A stretch of DNA of 64,000 nt. Origin: Nostoc sp. HK-01. Lineage in GTDB: Bacteria > Cyanobacteriota > Cyanobacteriia > Cyanobacteriales > Nostocaceae. Numbering within the stretch: position 1 is the first letter of the stretch; each line of letters begins with the position of its first letter. The position numbers were made by a program, and so were the translations under genes. Below the pieces are notes generated by a model. The model had not been told where the DNA came from. It did no database searches and saw only the letters and a list, made by a program, of their open reading frames with translations. The stretch covers positions 2,855,501-2,919,500 of the forward strand of contig AP018318.1 of NCBI GenBank assembly GCA_003990705.1. The letters are read 5' to 3'. Below, piece by piece: positions 47,762 to 57,014 of this stretch.

Positions 47762-48202
47762 TTGGGACGTTCTAAAGGTGGTTTTAGCACCAAGATTCAT
47801 CTGCGTTGCGATGGTAATGGCAAACCTATTACATTTTTGCTGACTGTTGGTGAACGTCATGAAGCAGTGGTATTTGAGCAACTAATGGCACAAGGCGCGG
47901 TCAAACGCCCAGGTGTTGGTCGTCCTCGCTTACGCCCAAAGCGATTAGTCGGTGATAAAGGTTACAGCAGTGGTAATATTCGTCGCTATTTGCAGCGACG
48001 TGGCATTCGCTTAACCATTCCACGTAGGTCGAACGAACGCAGACGCGGTAAGTTTGATAAATCTATTTATCGCCAAAGAAATCGGGTCGAGCGATGTTTC
48101 AACCGTTTGAAGCAATTTCGTCGGATTGCTACACGCTATGAGAAGAAAGCTGATAACTATCTTGCAATGTTGACGCTTGCTTCTATCATTCTTTGGCTAT
48201 AG
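47762..48202 (+). CDS. IS5-family transposase, downstream frame
   Basis: The frame is -1 relative to the upstream one and is open from the AAAAAGGGGG tract (LDPESELSVIEQVQQREALGR), so it is probably translated as a fusion by frameshifting rather than from the TTG at 47762. The second Asp is in LVGDKGYSSGNIR and the Glu in RNRVERCFNRLK, completing the DDE triad. KGGFSTKIHLRCDGNG is typical of IS5/IS427-group transposases. Confidence 0.88.
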   Translation: MGRSKGGFSTKIHLRCDGNGKPITFLLTVGERHEAVVFEQLMAQGAVKRPGVGRPRLRPKRLVGDKGYSSGNIRRYLQRRGIRLTIPRRSNERRRGKFDKSIYRQRNRVERCFNRLKQFRRIATRYEKKADNYLAMLTLASIILWL

Positions 48203-48414
48203 TTTTAGTTTTAAAACACACCCTAATTCTGGAATGTTTGCAGTTTATCGAGGAATGCGATCGCCTGCCTTGATTTTGCGGATTTATACTTAAGTGCTAA
48301 ATGTGTAAAGTTGATACAGCAGATAGCCATCAAGCTTGTATATATGCAAAATAGAAATTTGTAGGAACTGCAATTTAAAACTAAAGTTAGTAAATCAATA
48401 TTTTTTCAGTCAGT

Positions 48415-48648
48415 ATGATGGAGCAAAATGATCATCAACAGCGCCGCGCCGCTAATCAAGAGTTTGAACAATCTCTCAATCAATTGGAAGGTATATTACA
48501 CGACGAAAATCTGGCTGAGAATGAAGCAACTCAGGCTGAGGAAATAACTGATGCCGAATTAGTGGATGAGTTGGGCGATATTGATTTAGCGGCTTTTGAG
48601 GATGCTGTTGCTGATATTGAACAATATTTGCAAGAAAAGACAAAATGA
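48415..48648 (+). CDS. Small acidic protein of unknown function
   Basis: A 77-residue protein; an alternative ATG one codon later is equally possible. Very acidic and helical (ENEATQAEEITDAELVDELG ... AFEDAVADIEQYLQEKTK). The N-terminal half is Gln/Asn-rich. No ribosome-binding site is obvious. The stop lies eight bases from the stop of the convergent methyltransferase gene. No family was recognised. Confidence 0.6.
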   Translation: MMEQNDHQQRRAANQEFEQSLNQLEGILHDENLAENEATQAEEITDAELVDELGDIDLAAFEDAVADIEQYLQEKTK

Positions 48649-48655
48649 TGCTTGT

Positions 48656-49450
48656 CTAGCCAGCTGTTATTTGTCGCCGAGCTTCATACAACATTAAAGC
48701 AGCTGCGATCGCCACATTCAAGGACTCTACTCCCGGACTCAGGGGAATATTCACTTGTTTATCTGCCATCTTTGCCAAGTCTGCCGATAAACCTGCGCCT
48801 TCGTTCCCCAATAAAATTAAACTGGGTTTGCGCCAATCAATTTCCCAATAAGTTAATTTTGCTGTCGGTAAGGTAGCGATGACTTGCATTCCCGCCTGCT
48901 GACTTTGCTGAACTGTGGTTGATAAATCTTCAGTCACTGCCATATTTAAGCGAAACCATTGTCCAGCACTAGCACGCAACACTTTGGGGTTATCTAAATC
49001 TACACTATCGTCACTCAGCCATAATCCTGATGCACCAGCCGCAGCTGCTGTGCGAATAATCGTGCCTAAATTTCCTGGATCTTGGATGGTTTCTAAGGCT
49101 AAAACAATGCCATCCAAGGGGACTTGATTGATAGATTCGCTGCGTCTGGCTGTGGCGACTACTCCATCTGGTTGTATTGTAGTGGCGATCGCTCCTAAAA
49201 CTTCCTCACTGACAATTTCGGCGCGATCGCAACGACTACAAACCTTTTCCCACAATGCGGTATGAATGGCTTGCCAATCTGGTGTACAACACACCGTTTC
49301 TAAGGGATAATTTACCGCACAAGCTTCCTCCAACAAATGCGTGCCTTCCAGCAAAAATAATTCTTGCTTGTGACGCTCTTTAGTAGAGTGCAGCTTGCGA
49401 ATTTGCTTAACGAGAGAATTTTGTAAACTAGTTAACACAATTAAAGGCAA
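48656..49450 (-). CDS. TrmH/SpoU-family RNA 2'-O-methyltransferase
   Basis: A 264-residue protein. Its C-terminal SPOUT knot carries the three SpoU motifs: ETIQDPGNLGTIIRTA (motif 1), LILLGNEGAGL (motif 2) and IPLSPGVESLNVAIAAALMLYE (motif 3). The N-terminal SpoU substrate-binding subdomain begins LTSLQNSLVKQIRKLHSTKER. Overall it resembles RlmB/TsnR-type 23S rRNA methyltransferases; the exact target is unknown. A tRNA-Leu gene lies upstream. Confidence 0.92.
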   Translation of the reverse strand: MPLIVLTSLQNSLVKQIRKLHSTKERHKQELFLLEGTHLLEEACAVNYPLETVCCTPDWQAIHTALWEKVCSRCDRAEIVSEEVLGAIATTIQPDGVVATARRSESINQVPLDGIVLALETIQDPGNLGTIIRTAAAAGASGLWLSDDSVDLDNPKVLRASAGQWFRLNMAVTEDLSTTVQQSQQAGMQVIATLPTAKLTYWEIDWRKPSLILLGNEGAGLSADLAKMADKQVNIPLSPGVESLNVAIAAALMLYEARRQITAG

Positions 49451-49522
49451 AAGTAAAAAATAAAAAGTAAAAAGTAAAAGTTTCTTTCTTTTGCCTTTTA
49501 ACTTTTACCTTTTAACTTTCAA

Positions 49523-49604
49523 TGCGGAACCCGGGACTTGAACCCGGAAGCCTTGCGGCACTAGAACCTGAATCTAGCGCGTCTGCCAATTCCGCCAGTT
49601 CCGC
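49523..49604 (-). tRNA. tRNA-Leu (anticodon CAG)
   Basis: 82 nt, minus strand. Acceptor GCGGAAC/GTTCCGC with discriminator A; the D-arm contains GGCAGACGC; anticodon stem CTAGA/TCTAG with loop TTCAGGT; a class II variable arm (TGCCGCAAGGCT) and TTCAAGTC T-loop. The long variable arm and CAG anticodon identify leucine. CCA is not encoded. Confidence 0.96.
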
Positions 49605-49939
49605 TGGCATCGATTTTATATCGACAGTTTATGATTATTACTCAAATGTTTATTTTTGTCAAGTAATAGCCAAATATTCTGTGTCATAGATATTCCAGAG
49701 CGAAGATTGGGAACTATGATGGGTGGTTAGATTTTGCCCAAACCAAAGTACAGTATCTAGGGAGTATGGCGATCGCTAATGAGCGTAATTTCCCAATTCA
49801 CCTTAGACTAAACTATGGTTATTTCAGCCCTCAATTCACTAGCTAAAAAATATATTGATTAATACAAGATGTAGACAAATTAAATCTTTACTGTAGAATC
49901 AAAACCAACTTCAACCCTTGAAAACTACGTATTATTTTT
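49605..49939. other. Intergenic region before murA
   Basis: About 335 bases with one HIP1 site (near 49769). No gene was recognised. The right end contains the strong ribosome-binding site used to argue for the murA start. Confidence 0.4.
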
Positions 49940-49954
49940 GGAGGTAGGCTTATC
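49940..49954 (+). promoter_or_regulatory. Ribosome-binding site and putative ATC start of murA
   Basis: GGAGG (49940-49944) is followed seven bases later by ATC at 49952, in frame with murA. No ATG, GTG or TTG exists in the open frame between the stop at 49919 and the TTG at 50012. The spacing is ideal for initiation at ATC. Confidence 0.55.
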
Positions 49955-51325
49955 AATCCTTCTACCAGCTTACCAGATGCCAAGCTTGCACCTCAAGCAG
50001 ACTCCTCAGTCTTGCAAATTTGGGGCGGGCATCCTTTGCATGGTCATGTAAAAATTAGCGGAGCAAAAAATTCAGCACTGGTAATCATGGCTGGAGCATT
50101 GCTCTGTTCTGGAGATTGTCACATTCGCAATGTTCCCTTGTTGGCGGATGTGGAAAAAATGGGACAAGTTTTATCAGCCTTGGGTGTACGCGTCTCACAC
50201 CAAGATGACATCTTAGATATTAATGCCAGCAACATTACTACATCTAAAGCTCCGTACGAACTCGTTACTCAACTACGCGCCAGCTTTTTTGCCATTGGTT
50301 CCATACTAGCAAGGCTAGGAGTAGCGCAAATGCCTTTACCTGGGGGCTGTGCTATTGGTGCTAGACCTGTTGATTTGCACGTCCGGGGACTGCAAGCAAT
50401 GGGAGCCGAAGTGCAAATCGAACATGGCATTTGTAACGCTTATGTTCCCGGCGGTGGCAGATTAAAAGGAGCCAAAATTTACCTCGACACTCCCAGTGTG
50501 GGAGCAACAGAAACGTTGATGATGGCTGCTACCCTGGCTGATGGTGAAACCATCATCGAAAATGCTGCCCGTGAGCCAGAAGTTGCTGATTTGGCGAATT
50601 TCTGTAACGCAATGGGAGCCAAAATTCATGGTGCTGGTACTAGCATAATTACAATTGTGGGTGTGCCTCAATTGCATTCTGTTGACTACAGCATTATCCC
50701 CGATCGCATTGAAACCGGAACTTTTTTGGTAGCAGGTGCGATTACGCGTTCCGAAATCTTACTATCCCCAGTCGTACCCGACCATTTAATTCCCGTGATT
50801 GCCAAACTCCGAGAAATCGGCGTACCCATCATTGAGGAAGGCCCAGATTGCTTGCGACTGCTACCTGCGGAAACCCTCAAGGCGACATATATTGAAACCT
50901 TGCCCCATCCTGGTTTCCCCACAGATATGCAAGCACCGTTTATGGCGTTGCTCACTTTAGCTGAAGGTGACAGCATCATTAACGAATCTGTGTTTGAAAA
51001 TCGCTTGCGCCATGCTTCCGAGTTAAATCGCTTGGGAGCAGATATTCGCGTTAAAGGCAATGCGGCCTTTGTCCGGGGAGTCCCGATGTTATCAGGTGCG
51101 CCTGTATTAGGCACAGACTTGCGTGCATCAGCAGCCCTCGTCTTAGCTGGATTAGCAGCGGAAGGTTTAACTACCTTTCAAGGATTGCATCACCTCGATC
51201 GCGGCTACGATCGCCTCGATCTCAAATTGCTGCAACTGGGCGCTAAAATCAAGCGTGTACAGGAAATCTCCACACCAGAATTAACATCTAATGGCAGTAA
51301 CCCGCCAGTAACAATTTCGACTTAG
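49952..51325 (+). CDS. murA: UDP-N-acetylglucosamine 1-carboxyvinyltransferase
   Basis: It transfers enolpyruvyl from PEP to UDP-GlcNAc, the first step of peptidoglycan synthesis, and is the fosfomycin target. The catalytic cysteine is in [14 protein letters not shown], so the enzyme should be fosfomycin-sensitive. The substrate-binding Lys is in ISGAKNSAL, and PTDMQAPFM and ENRFRHA-like [10 protein letters not shown] are also present. I set the start at ATC 49952 (457 residues) because a near-perfect ribosome-binding site points to it. A TTG at 50012 (437 residues) would still encode the complete fold but has no ribosome-binding site. The N-terminal 20 extra residues are [19 protein letters not shown] plus the initiator. 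Confidence 0.93.
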   Translation: MNPSTSLPDAKLAPQADSSVLQIWGGHPLHGHVKISGAKNSALVIMAGALLCSGDCHIRNVPLLADVEKMGQVLSALGVRVSHQDDILDINASNITTSKAPYELVTQLRASFFAIGSILARLGVAQMPLPGGCAIGARPVDLHVRGLQAMGAEVQIEHGICNAYVPGGGRLKGAKIYLDTPSVGATETLMMAATLADGETIIENAAREPEVADLANFCNAMGAKIHGAGTSIITIVGVPQLHSVDYSIIPDRIETGTFLVAGAITRSEILLSPVVPDHLIPVIAKLREIGVPIIEEGPDCLRLLPAETLKATYIETLPHPGFPTDMQAPFMALLTLAEGDSIINESVFENRLRHASELNRLGADIRVKGNAAFVRGVPMLSGAPVLGTDLRASAALVLAGLAAEGLTTFQGLHHLDRGYDRLDLKLLQLGAKIKRVQEISTPELTSNGSNPPVTIST

Positions 51326-51355
51326 TAGTTAGGTGGGCAATGCCCACCCTACTTA
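51325..51355. repeat. Palindromic repeat/hairpin after murA
   Basis: AGGTGGGCA and TGCCCACCCT are immediately adjacent complementary arms, extended by TAGTAGTT/CTACTTAA with imperfections. There is no T-run. Such GGTGGGC-containing hairpins recur in cyanobacterial intergenic regions. It could protect the murA transcript's 3' end. Confidence 0.6.
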
Positions 51356-51470
51356 ATCGTTATAATGAGGAGTGTTTGCTTATTTACTTGCAAAAATATA
51401 CAACTTAGCTTTAATTAGACTGTCTAAAGTTGTTTTTTTTATTCAGTCACTTTAAAAAAGGTAAGAAAAA

Positions 51471-52577
51471 ATGCTTAAGCCCATCAAAATGATGACGGAA
51501 TCATTTGCACCTAATTTAATGCGTGACTTAATTAAACTAATAAAATTTAAAATAACTCAATTAGTTAATAATGCAGTGAGGTTTTATTGGCAAGTTATGG
51601 GGATTTCACCTCACAGTAATTTGCTAGGATTAACTTATGCAAATGATAAATTCACTGATGGTGCTGGAGCGCAAATTCAAAGAATATATAGTATTTATGC
51701 GGCTTCCCGATTGCTTCAGGTGCCATACATTCATTCACCCTTAACTAAATTAAACTATCAAGGTTTGGTTGCTCTTGAGCAAAATACTACAAATCAAGAT
51801 ATTGTTGATGAATATAATCAAATATTTAAAATATCCTCTGATAGAGAATTGCCAGTCGATTATACTACTGAATATATTAAAAATCTAGATTTATTGACTT
51901 TTGAAAAACTGAGAAGAAAGGCACTAAAAAGCAAAAAGTTCATTTTGGCTAAAGTCTTACTTCCCTATAAAATCACAGATACCTATCCAGAAACTTTACA
52001 ATGTGTCAAGGATGTATCCCCTTTCTCTTTGCAGAAATCATCAGTGATTCGTATTGCCATCCATGTGAGAAGAGGAGATTTATTGTTTGTTGCTTCTCAC
52101 AGAATGCTGTCAAATGAATATTATATTTCCGTAGCTCAAAAAATCAGCGCGATTTTGGATCAACTGAAACTTGATTATGTGTTTGAATTACATACTGAAT
52201 TGCCTACACAATCTTTTACGGTGACAGCAAATCAACATAGTATGTTAAAAAGTGATGTGGTTGTTGATTATAAATCAACTCAGTTGGCAGAATTTGATGT
52301 CATACCTAATTTAGAAAAGTTTGTTAATGCTGATCCCATAGAAACGCTTCAAAGAATGTCATCAGCAAACGTACTTGTAATGAGCCACTCTTCATTTAGC
52401 TATTTATCAGCTATTTTGAATGTAAAAGGAGTGATTCTTTACCATAAATTTTGGCATAGTCCCCTGAAAAATTGGTTAATAACTAACAATGTAGGGGATT
52501 TTTCCCAAGAGGAATTTATTCAGCAACTCCAAAAAAATTTAGCAGTGCCTGAACAAATTTCTAGTTTGATAGAATGA
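51471..52577 (+). CDS. Glycosyltransferase, fucosyltransferase-like
   Basis: A 368-residue protein. IAIHVRRGD (195-203) matches the H-x-RRGD GDP-fucose-binding motif of the alpha-1,2/alpha-1,6 fucosyltransferase superfamily (GT11, GT23/NodZ). RMSSANVLVMSHSSFSYLSA near residue 300 resembles the second conserved block, which ends in NSSFSxW in GT11. DGAGAQIQRIYSIYAASRLL near the N-terminus fits the acceptor side. No transmembrane helix. Probable role: adding a sugar to surface polysaccharide or a glycolipid. The gene is AT-richer than murA beside it, which may hint at transfer. Confidence 0.65.
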   Translation: MLKPIKMMTESFAPNLMRDLIKLIKFKITQLVNNAVRFYWQVMGISPHSNLLGLTYANDKFTDGAGAQIQRIYSIYAASRLLQVPYIHSPLTKLNYQGLVALEQNTTNQDIVDEYNQIFKISSDRELPVDYTTEYIKNLDLLTFEKLRRKALKSKKFILAKVLLPYKITDTYPETLQCVKDVSPFSLQKSSVIRIAIHVRRGDLLFVASHRMLSNEYYISVAQKISAILDQLKLDYVFELHTELPTQSFTVTANQHSMLKSDVVVDYKSTQLAEFDVIPNLEKFVNADPIETLQRMSSANVLVMSHSSFSYLSAILNVKGVILYHKFWHSPLKNWLITNNVGDFSQEEFIQQLQKNLAVPEQISSLIE

Positions 52578-52622
52578 CAATAAGTTATTCTGCAACACCT
52601 CATTTTTTTAACTTGCTACATC

Positions 52623-53498
52623 ATGTCATTTATTAAAACCCCGCTGATTGGTTTAAAAGCTGACTCCTTTCGTCATCCCTTAGACCTGGAATCTACCAAA
52701 ACTCTCAAACAGGTACCAGGTATTGATTTGATGGTGCGAAATTGGCTGGGGCCAATGGCGGAGCAAGTTTTTTATGTAGAAAATATTGCCTCTAGTATTT
52801 TAGTTAGTGAAAATCAACTGCCTGATTTACATAAATTATTACTAGAAGCTTGTAAAACTTTAGATATTGAGCGACCACAATTATATGTGCGGCAACATCC
52901 AGCACCTAACGCCTACACTTTTGCAATGCGCGGTAAGCAGCCGTTTGTGGTACTGCATACTTCTTTGATAGATATTCTTACCCCAGAAGAAATTCAAGCG
53001 GTAATTGCCCATGAATTAGGGCATCTTAAATGTGACCACAGCGTCTATTTAACGCCTGTAAATTTATTAATTTTAGCGGCGGCAATTGTGCCAAATGTGG
53101 GGAATTTGCTGGCGCAAGCCATCCAAACACAACTTTTAGAATGGGTACGCTGTGCTGAGTTTACCTGCGATCGCGCTGCTTTGTTAGCCACTCAAAACCC
53201 TAAAGTGGTCATGTCTGTACTCATGAAACTTGCAGGCGGTTCACCCACACTCGCACCCCAACTCAACCTTGATGCCTTTGTTGAGCAAGCTCGTGCTTAC
53301 GATGATATTAGTAAAACAGAATTGGGTGAAATGGTGAAAGCAGCCCGCACAGCCCAATTAAGTCATCCCGTCCCAGTCCTGCGTGCCAGAGAAATTGACC
53401 GTTGGGCTAGTAGTCAAGAATATCAAACTTTACTGCAAAGTCACGGTTTGAAAAATTCTGGTGAAGTGCCAGCAAAAGGTGGTTGGCGTAACTGGTAA
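52623..53498 (+). CDS. M48-family zinc metallopeptidase
   Basis: A 291-residue protein. HELGH (130-134, in AVIAHELGHLKCDHS) binds zinc, and the third ligand is probably the Glu in RCAEFTCDRAALLA. A hydrophobic segment (about 143-170) follows the active site, as in membrane-associated M48/HtpX-type proteases. The N-terminal region (TPLIGLKADSFRHPLDLE) is seen in cyanobacterial members. It likely acts in quality control of membrane proteins. It starts 45 bp after the glycosyltransferase gene. Confidence 0.88.
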   Translation: MSFIKTPLIGLKADSFRHPLDLESTKTLKQVPGIDLMVRNWLGPMAEQVFYVENIASSILVSENQLPDLHKLLLEACKTLDIERPQLYVRQHPAPNAYTFAMRGKQPFVVLHTSLIDILTPEEIQAVIAHELGHLKCDHSVYLTPVNLLILAAAIVPNVGNLLAQAIQTQLLEWVRCAEFTCDRAALLATQNPKVVMSVLMKLAGGSPTLAPQLNLDAFVEQARAYDDISKTELGEMVKAARTAQLSHPVPVLRAREIDRWASSQEYQTLLQSHGLKNSGEVPAKGGWRNW

Positions 53499-53571
53499 AC
53501 CGAGATAATCTGCGGTAAGTCGTAGGCGATCGCCCTCATGTAAGATATGGGTATAGTCCTAAAATCTTTTA

Positions 53572-54468
53572 ATGACCAGGTTTCCCTACGACCAATTTGC
53601 CAAAGATTATCTTCAAGAACTATTACAACCATTGGGAAAAGTAGAAACTAGCCGCAAAGTTTCTGCGTAAATCCGTGAGATTGATGTTTATTTCGCACCG
53701 ACATCTTCAGCAACCACTGATAAAATATAATTAGGTTTATTAGGAAAAATTGCATCTGCACCTGCATTAATTGAACCTTTTAGAAATGCCGCTACAATTG
53801 CGGAAATTCGCAGTTGTATGAACAAGTTATTTGATATATTTGCCGAAATCAAGCGTCAGGCTAAAGTTGATAACAATCGAGTCGCCGAATCAGAATTACC
53901 TCGATTGTGGATTTTATCACCTACGGCTTCTGAGTCCATATTAGAGGGTTTTAGAACCAGCGAAGACCTAGAAAACTGGGAAGTAGGTGTACATTTTCTT
54001 GGGAATTATTTAAGAACAGCGATTGTTGCCATTCATCAACTACCACGTATTGAAGAAACACTATGGCTGAGAATTTTAGGTAAAGGCAGAGTCCAGCAAC
54101 AAGCCATAGATGAACTAGAAGCACTGTCACCAGAAAATCCCTTACGTGCTAAAGCCATTGATTTATTATTGAGTTTGAAGACGACCTTGGAAGTAAATCA
54201 AAATATAGACCAAGAGGATAGGAATTTAATTATGCGCTTATCACCTATTTACGAACAAAAATTAGCCGAAGCTAAACAAGAAGGGCTTCAAGAAGGTATT
54301 CAAACAGAACGCCGTAAGCTGATAGAGAATTTATTGCGATTCCGGTTTGGTTCTTTAGATACTCAATTAACAGGGATTATAGAACCTATATTGGCATTCT
54401 CACCAGACGAATTTACGCCTTTATTACTGCAATTATCGCGCGAAGAATTGTTAGATAGATTTATGTAG
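53572..54468 (+). pseudogene. Rpn/PD-(D/E)XK-type nuclease (DUF4351) gene with two in-frame stops
   Basis: Reading from ATG 53572 in a single frame, the sequence is MTRFPYDQFAKDYLQELLQP..., then TAA after 32 codons, IREIDVYFAPTSS..., TAA again about 20 codons later, and then an open frame to 54468. The pieces match, in order, cyanobacterial Rpn-family proteins: N-terminal nuclease region with an REIDVYF motif, middle, and C-terminal DUF4351-like helices (LLRFRFGSLDTQLTGIIEPI). An internal ATG at 53818 leaves a 216-residue remnant. No frameshifts are seen, only two point nonsense changes, so inactivation looks recent. Confidence 0.82.
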
Positions 54469-54565
54469 AAGATGTGTAAAAAATTTTAGGTAATTAAGAA
54501 AAAGCTTTTTGGTATGCTAACTTGAGCAGACTCAAAAAAGTAATTTTTCAAGCAAAAACGCCTTT

Positions 54566-55672
54566 ATGACAGATGTCTCTCAGCCAATTAACCTCTGGGA
54601 ATACGAACAGTTAGCCAAACAGCATCTCTCACAGATGGCTTTTGATTATTACAGCAGTGGCGCTTGGGATGAAATTACATTACGAGAGAATCGGACGGCT
54701 TTTGAACGGGTGAAATTGCGTCCTCGGATGCTGGTTGATGTGAGCGATCGCAACTTAACCAGTTCTATTTTAGGACAGCCTGTACAACTACCTTTATTAA
54801 TTGCTCCAATGGCTTTCCAATGTCTAGCCCATCCACAAGGAGAACTCGCCACGTCTTTAGCAGCCGCTACCGCAGGTGTAGGCATGGTGTTGAGTACAAT
54901 GGCAACTAAGAGTCTAGAAGAAGTTGCTGCGGTAGGTTACAAACATAATGCCTTGCAATGGTTCCAACTTTATATTCATAAAGACCGAGGCTTGACGCGG
55001 AATTTAGTTGAACGGGCTTATGCTGCTGGTTATCAAGCTCTTTGTTTGACTGTGGATGCGCCGATTTTAGGAAGACGAGAACGCGATTTGCGTAACGAAT
55101 TTACCTTACCATCAGGGCTACATTTGGCAAATATTGTAAATATCTCAGGGTTGAATATTCCCCAAGAATCGGGAGAATCTGGATTATTTACCTATTTTGC
55201 CCAGCAATTAAACCCTGCTGTAACTTGGCGTGATTTGGAATGGTTACAGTCATTATCGCCATTACCTTTGGTACTCAAAGGTATTTTACGCGGTGATGAT
55301 GCTGTGCGTGCTGTGGAGTATGGAGCTAAAGCAATTGTAGTTTCTAATCATGGTGGCAGACAACTCGATGGAGCGATCGCGTCATTCGATGCACTGGCTG
55401 AGATAGTTACATCTGTTGATAATCAAGCCGAAGTACTGGTAGATGGTGGTATCCGTCGCGGTACAGATATCCTTAAAGCCTTGGCTGTTGGTGCAAAAGC
55501 TGTCCTCATCGGCCGCCCTGTACTGTGGGGATTAGCTGTCGCAGGGCAAGTTGGTGTATCGCATATCATCTCGCTGTTAGAAAATGAGTTAAGCGTGGCA
55601 ATGGCTCTGAGTGGTTGTACATCTATAAAAGATATTGACTCTAGTTTAGTGACTGGAAATTACTTGCAATAA
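54566..55672 (+). CDS. FMN-dependent 2-hydroxyacid oxidase (lactate/glycolate oxidase type)
   Basis: A 368-residue protein of the glycolate oxidase family. The catalytic SNHGGRQLDGA (about residue 261-271) holds the proton-abstracting His and substrate Arg. VDGGIRRGTDILKALAVGAKAV and IGRP form the FMN-phosphate site. The N-terminal FDYYSSGAWDEITLREN is typical. It oxidises L-lactate or glycolate with O2 giving H2O2. In N2-fixing Nostoc a related enzyme is known as L-lactate oxidase, which is the likely role, but substrate choice cannot be read from the sequence alone. A tRNA-Leu gene follows. Confidence 0.9.
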   Translation: MTDVSQPINLWEYEQLAKQHLSQMAFDYYSSGAWDEITLRENRTAFERVKLRPRMLVDVSDRNLTSSILGQPVQLPLLIAPMAFQCLAHPQGELATSLAAATAGVGMVLSTMATKSLEEVAAVGYKHNALQWFQLYIHKDRGLTRNLVERAYAAGYQALCLTVDAPILGRRERDLRNEFTLPSGLHLANIVNISGLNIPQESGESGLFTYFAQQLNPAVTWRDLEWLQSLSPLPLVLKGILRGDDAVRAVEYGAKAIVVSNHGGRQLDGAIASFDALAEIVTSVDNQAEVLVDGGIRRGTDILKALAVGAKAVLIGRPVLWGLAVAGQVGVSHIISLLENELSVAMALSGCTSIKDIDSSLVTGNYLQ

Positions 55673-55710
55673 CTTCAAAAGATATGTTATATTAGGAAAG
55701 TTGCACCCAA

Positions 55711-55794
55711 GGGCGGGTGGCGAAACTGGTAGACGCACCACACTCAAAATGTGGCGACCTTGCGGTCATAGGAGTTCGATTCTCCTCCTGCCCA
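55711..55794 (+). tRNA. tRNA-Leu (anticodon CAA)
   Basis: 84 nt. Acceptor GGGCGGG/CCTGCCC (one G-U) with discriminator A; D-arm TGGCGAAACTGGTAGACGCA; anticodon stem CCACA/TGTGG with loop CTCAAAA; long variable arm CGACCTTGCGGTC; T-arm GGAGTTCGATTCTCC. Class II shape and anticodon CAA identify leucine. CCA is not encoded. Confidence 0.96.
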
Positions 55795-56159
55795 TTGTTA
55801 ATAGTTTTTCCAACTTGTCATACTGTACAATGAGAAGTTAAGTGGCGTTGAGACAAATTTGTGTCATCGAATTAAGCCTTACATACTTTAGGCTTAAAGA
55901 TGTTTGTGTTGATATAGCTTGTCAGTCTCTGGTGCTGATACTGGGCTTAACTCTCTTTGAGTACAAGCTTCTTTACACCCTTGATGACATTAATTTGGCA
56001 CAGCGACAAATAAAAAATCACTGTAAAAAATTAGTCAGACCTGTAACGTGGTCATCACGTTGCACAAATATGGAAACAATGGAAAGAGACGCGTTGTGAT
56101 GAAAACTGATTCTGTAGCAATCTGACGAAATTGCTTGAAACGATTGAAATATCGCTTTT
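55795..56159. other. Intergenic region after the tRNA
   Basis: About 365 bases. An 85-codon frame from GTG 55842 has mixed hydrophobic composition and no ribosome-binding site, and I do not call it. No terminator or repeat was recognised. Confidence 0.4.
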
Positions 56160-56864
56160 TTAATCGCCAAGGTCAGATTGCAAGTCTTTTTCTAATTGTA
56201 ATGCTTCATTTAATATTGCATTTGTAAATTTTATACTTTTCAAATAAGTATAGTAAGCTGCCACTGGCACTGTTAATACATCACTCCAGGCTTGTTCTGC
56301 TTGATGAAATTCTTGAATTATTGGATTGTTTGCAGAGCGTAATTTATCATGTTTGCATCCTAATTGCTGGATTTCCTCTATTATTGGCAATTGAGAAATT
56401 AACCCATGATAATAGTCACTAACTGTTAGCAAATAATCATAAATATGATGGGAGATTCGTTTACCAACTGGCTGTAGTAAGTTACAAGCCAGCGCAGGGA
56501 TAATATGCCAAGTTTCTGCCAATAAATCTTGATCTAATCCTGATATTTTGGCAGGAATCAGCAAATCTATATTACTAATGAAATCTATTTCTACTGATAA
56601 CAACATCACATAAACAATTAACCATTGCTCATCTACGTCTTCCGATAATTCAGGTTCTTTGACAATCATTACATAACGTGGTGGTGAGTTGCCTAGTAAA
56701 AAACTTCTTGCTAAGGAAGAGTATAAACTATATTGCTCTTCACTTGCAAAATTTAGAGGACTTTGTATTAAATAATTAACTTTCCAAATTTCTCCAGCTT
56801 TTGGCTTTAAGATATTATACATTTGCTTATTCAGGAAGATAATTTTTTCAAAACTTATAGGCAT
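56160..56864 (-). CDS. Protein of unknown function, paired with the upstream sigma factor
   Basis: A 234-residue protein. Soluble, mixed alpha/beta; the N-terminal KAGEIWKVNYLIQSPLNF and PPRYVMIVKEPE look like beta strands of a small barrel. The C-terminal part is helical (SHHIYDYLLTVSDYYHGLIS ... YYTYLKSIKFTNAILNEALQ). I do not recognise the family with confidence. It lies 150 bp downstream of the sigma factor gene on the same strand and could be its regulator or anti-sigma protein, which is only a positional inference. Confidence 0.7.
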   Translation of the reverse strand: MPISFEKIIFLNKQMYNILKPKAGEIWKVNYLIQSPLNFASEEQYSLYSSLARSFLLGNSPPRYVMIVKEPELSEDVDEQWLIVYVMLLSVEIDFISNIDLLIPAKISGLDQDLLAETWHIIPALACNLLQPVGKRISHHIYDYLLTVSDYYHGLISQLPIIEEIQQLGCKHDKLRSANNPIIQEFHQAEQAWSDVLTVPVAAYYTYLKSIKFTNAILNEALQLEKDLQSDLGD

Positions 56865-57014
56865 ATACTTTTATTTTGATACAAGGTGATTTATGAGCAA
56901 AATTCAACATAGGATTGTCTCCAATCCATGTATTAGGTAAGATTGAAATTTTTCACTACTGATGATTTATTATAATTTTGATAAGCGCAAGCTTTAAAGT
57001 GAAATTTTTCTGGC

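Larger units (their letters stand above)
47277..48223 (+). mobile_element. Complete IS5-family insertion sequence, 947 bp
   Basis: Terminal inverted repeats of 17 bases, GGGCGTGTTTTAAAACT on the left (47277-47293) and its complement AGTTTTAAAACACACCC on the right (48207-48223), with one mismatch. The element is flanked by TA on both sides (47275-47276 and 48224-48225), consistent with a 2-bp target duplication. It carries two overlapping transposase frames. It sits just upstream of the toxin-antitoxin operon. Both ends and both frames look intact, so it may be active. Confidence 0.93.

Noticed and set aside
55842-56099. 85-codon frame after tRNA-Leu(CAA)
   Set aside because: GTG start without ribosome-binding site; no recognisable domain.
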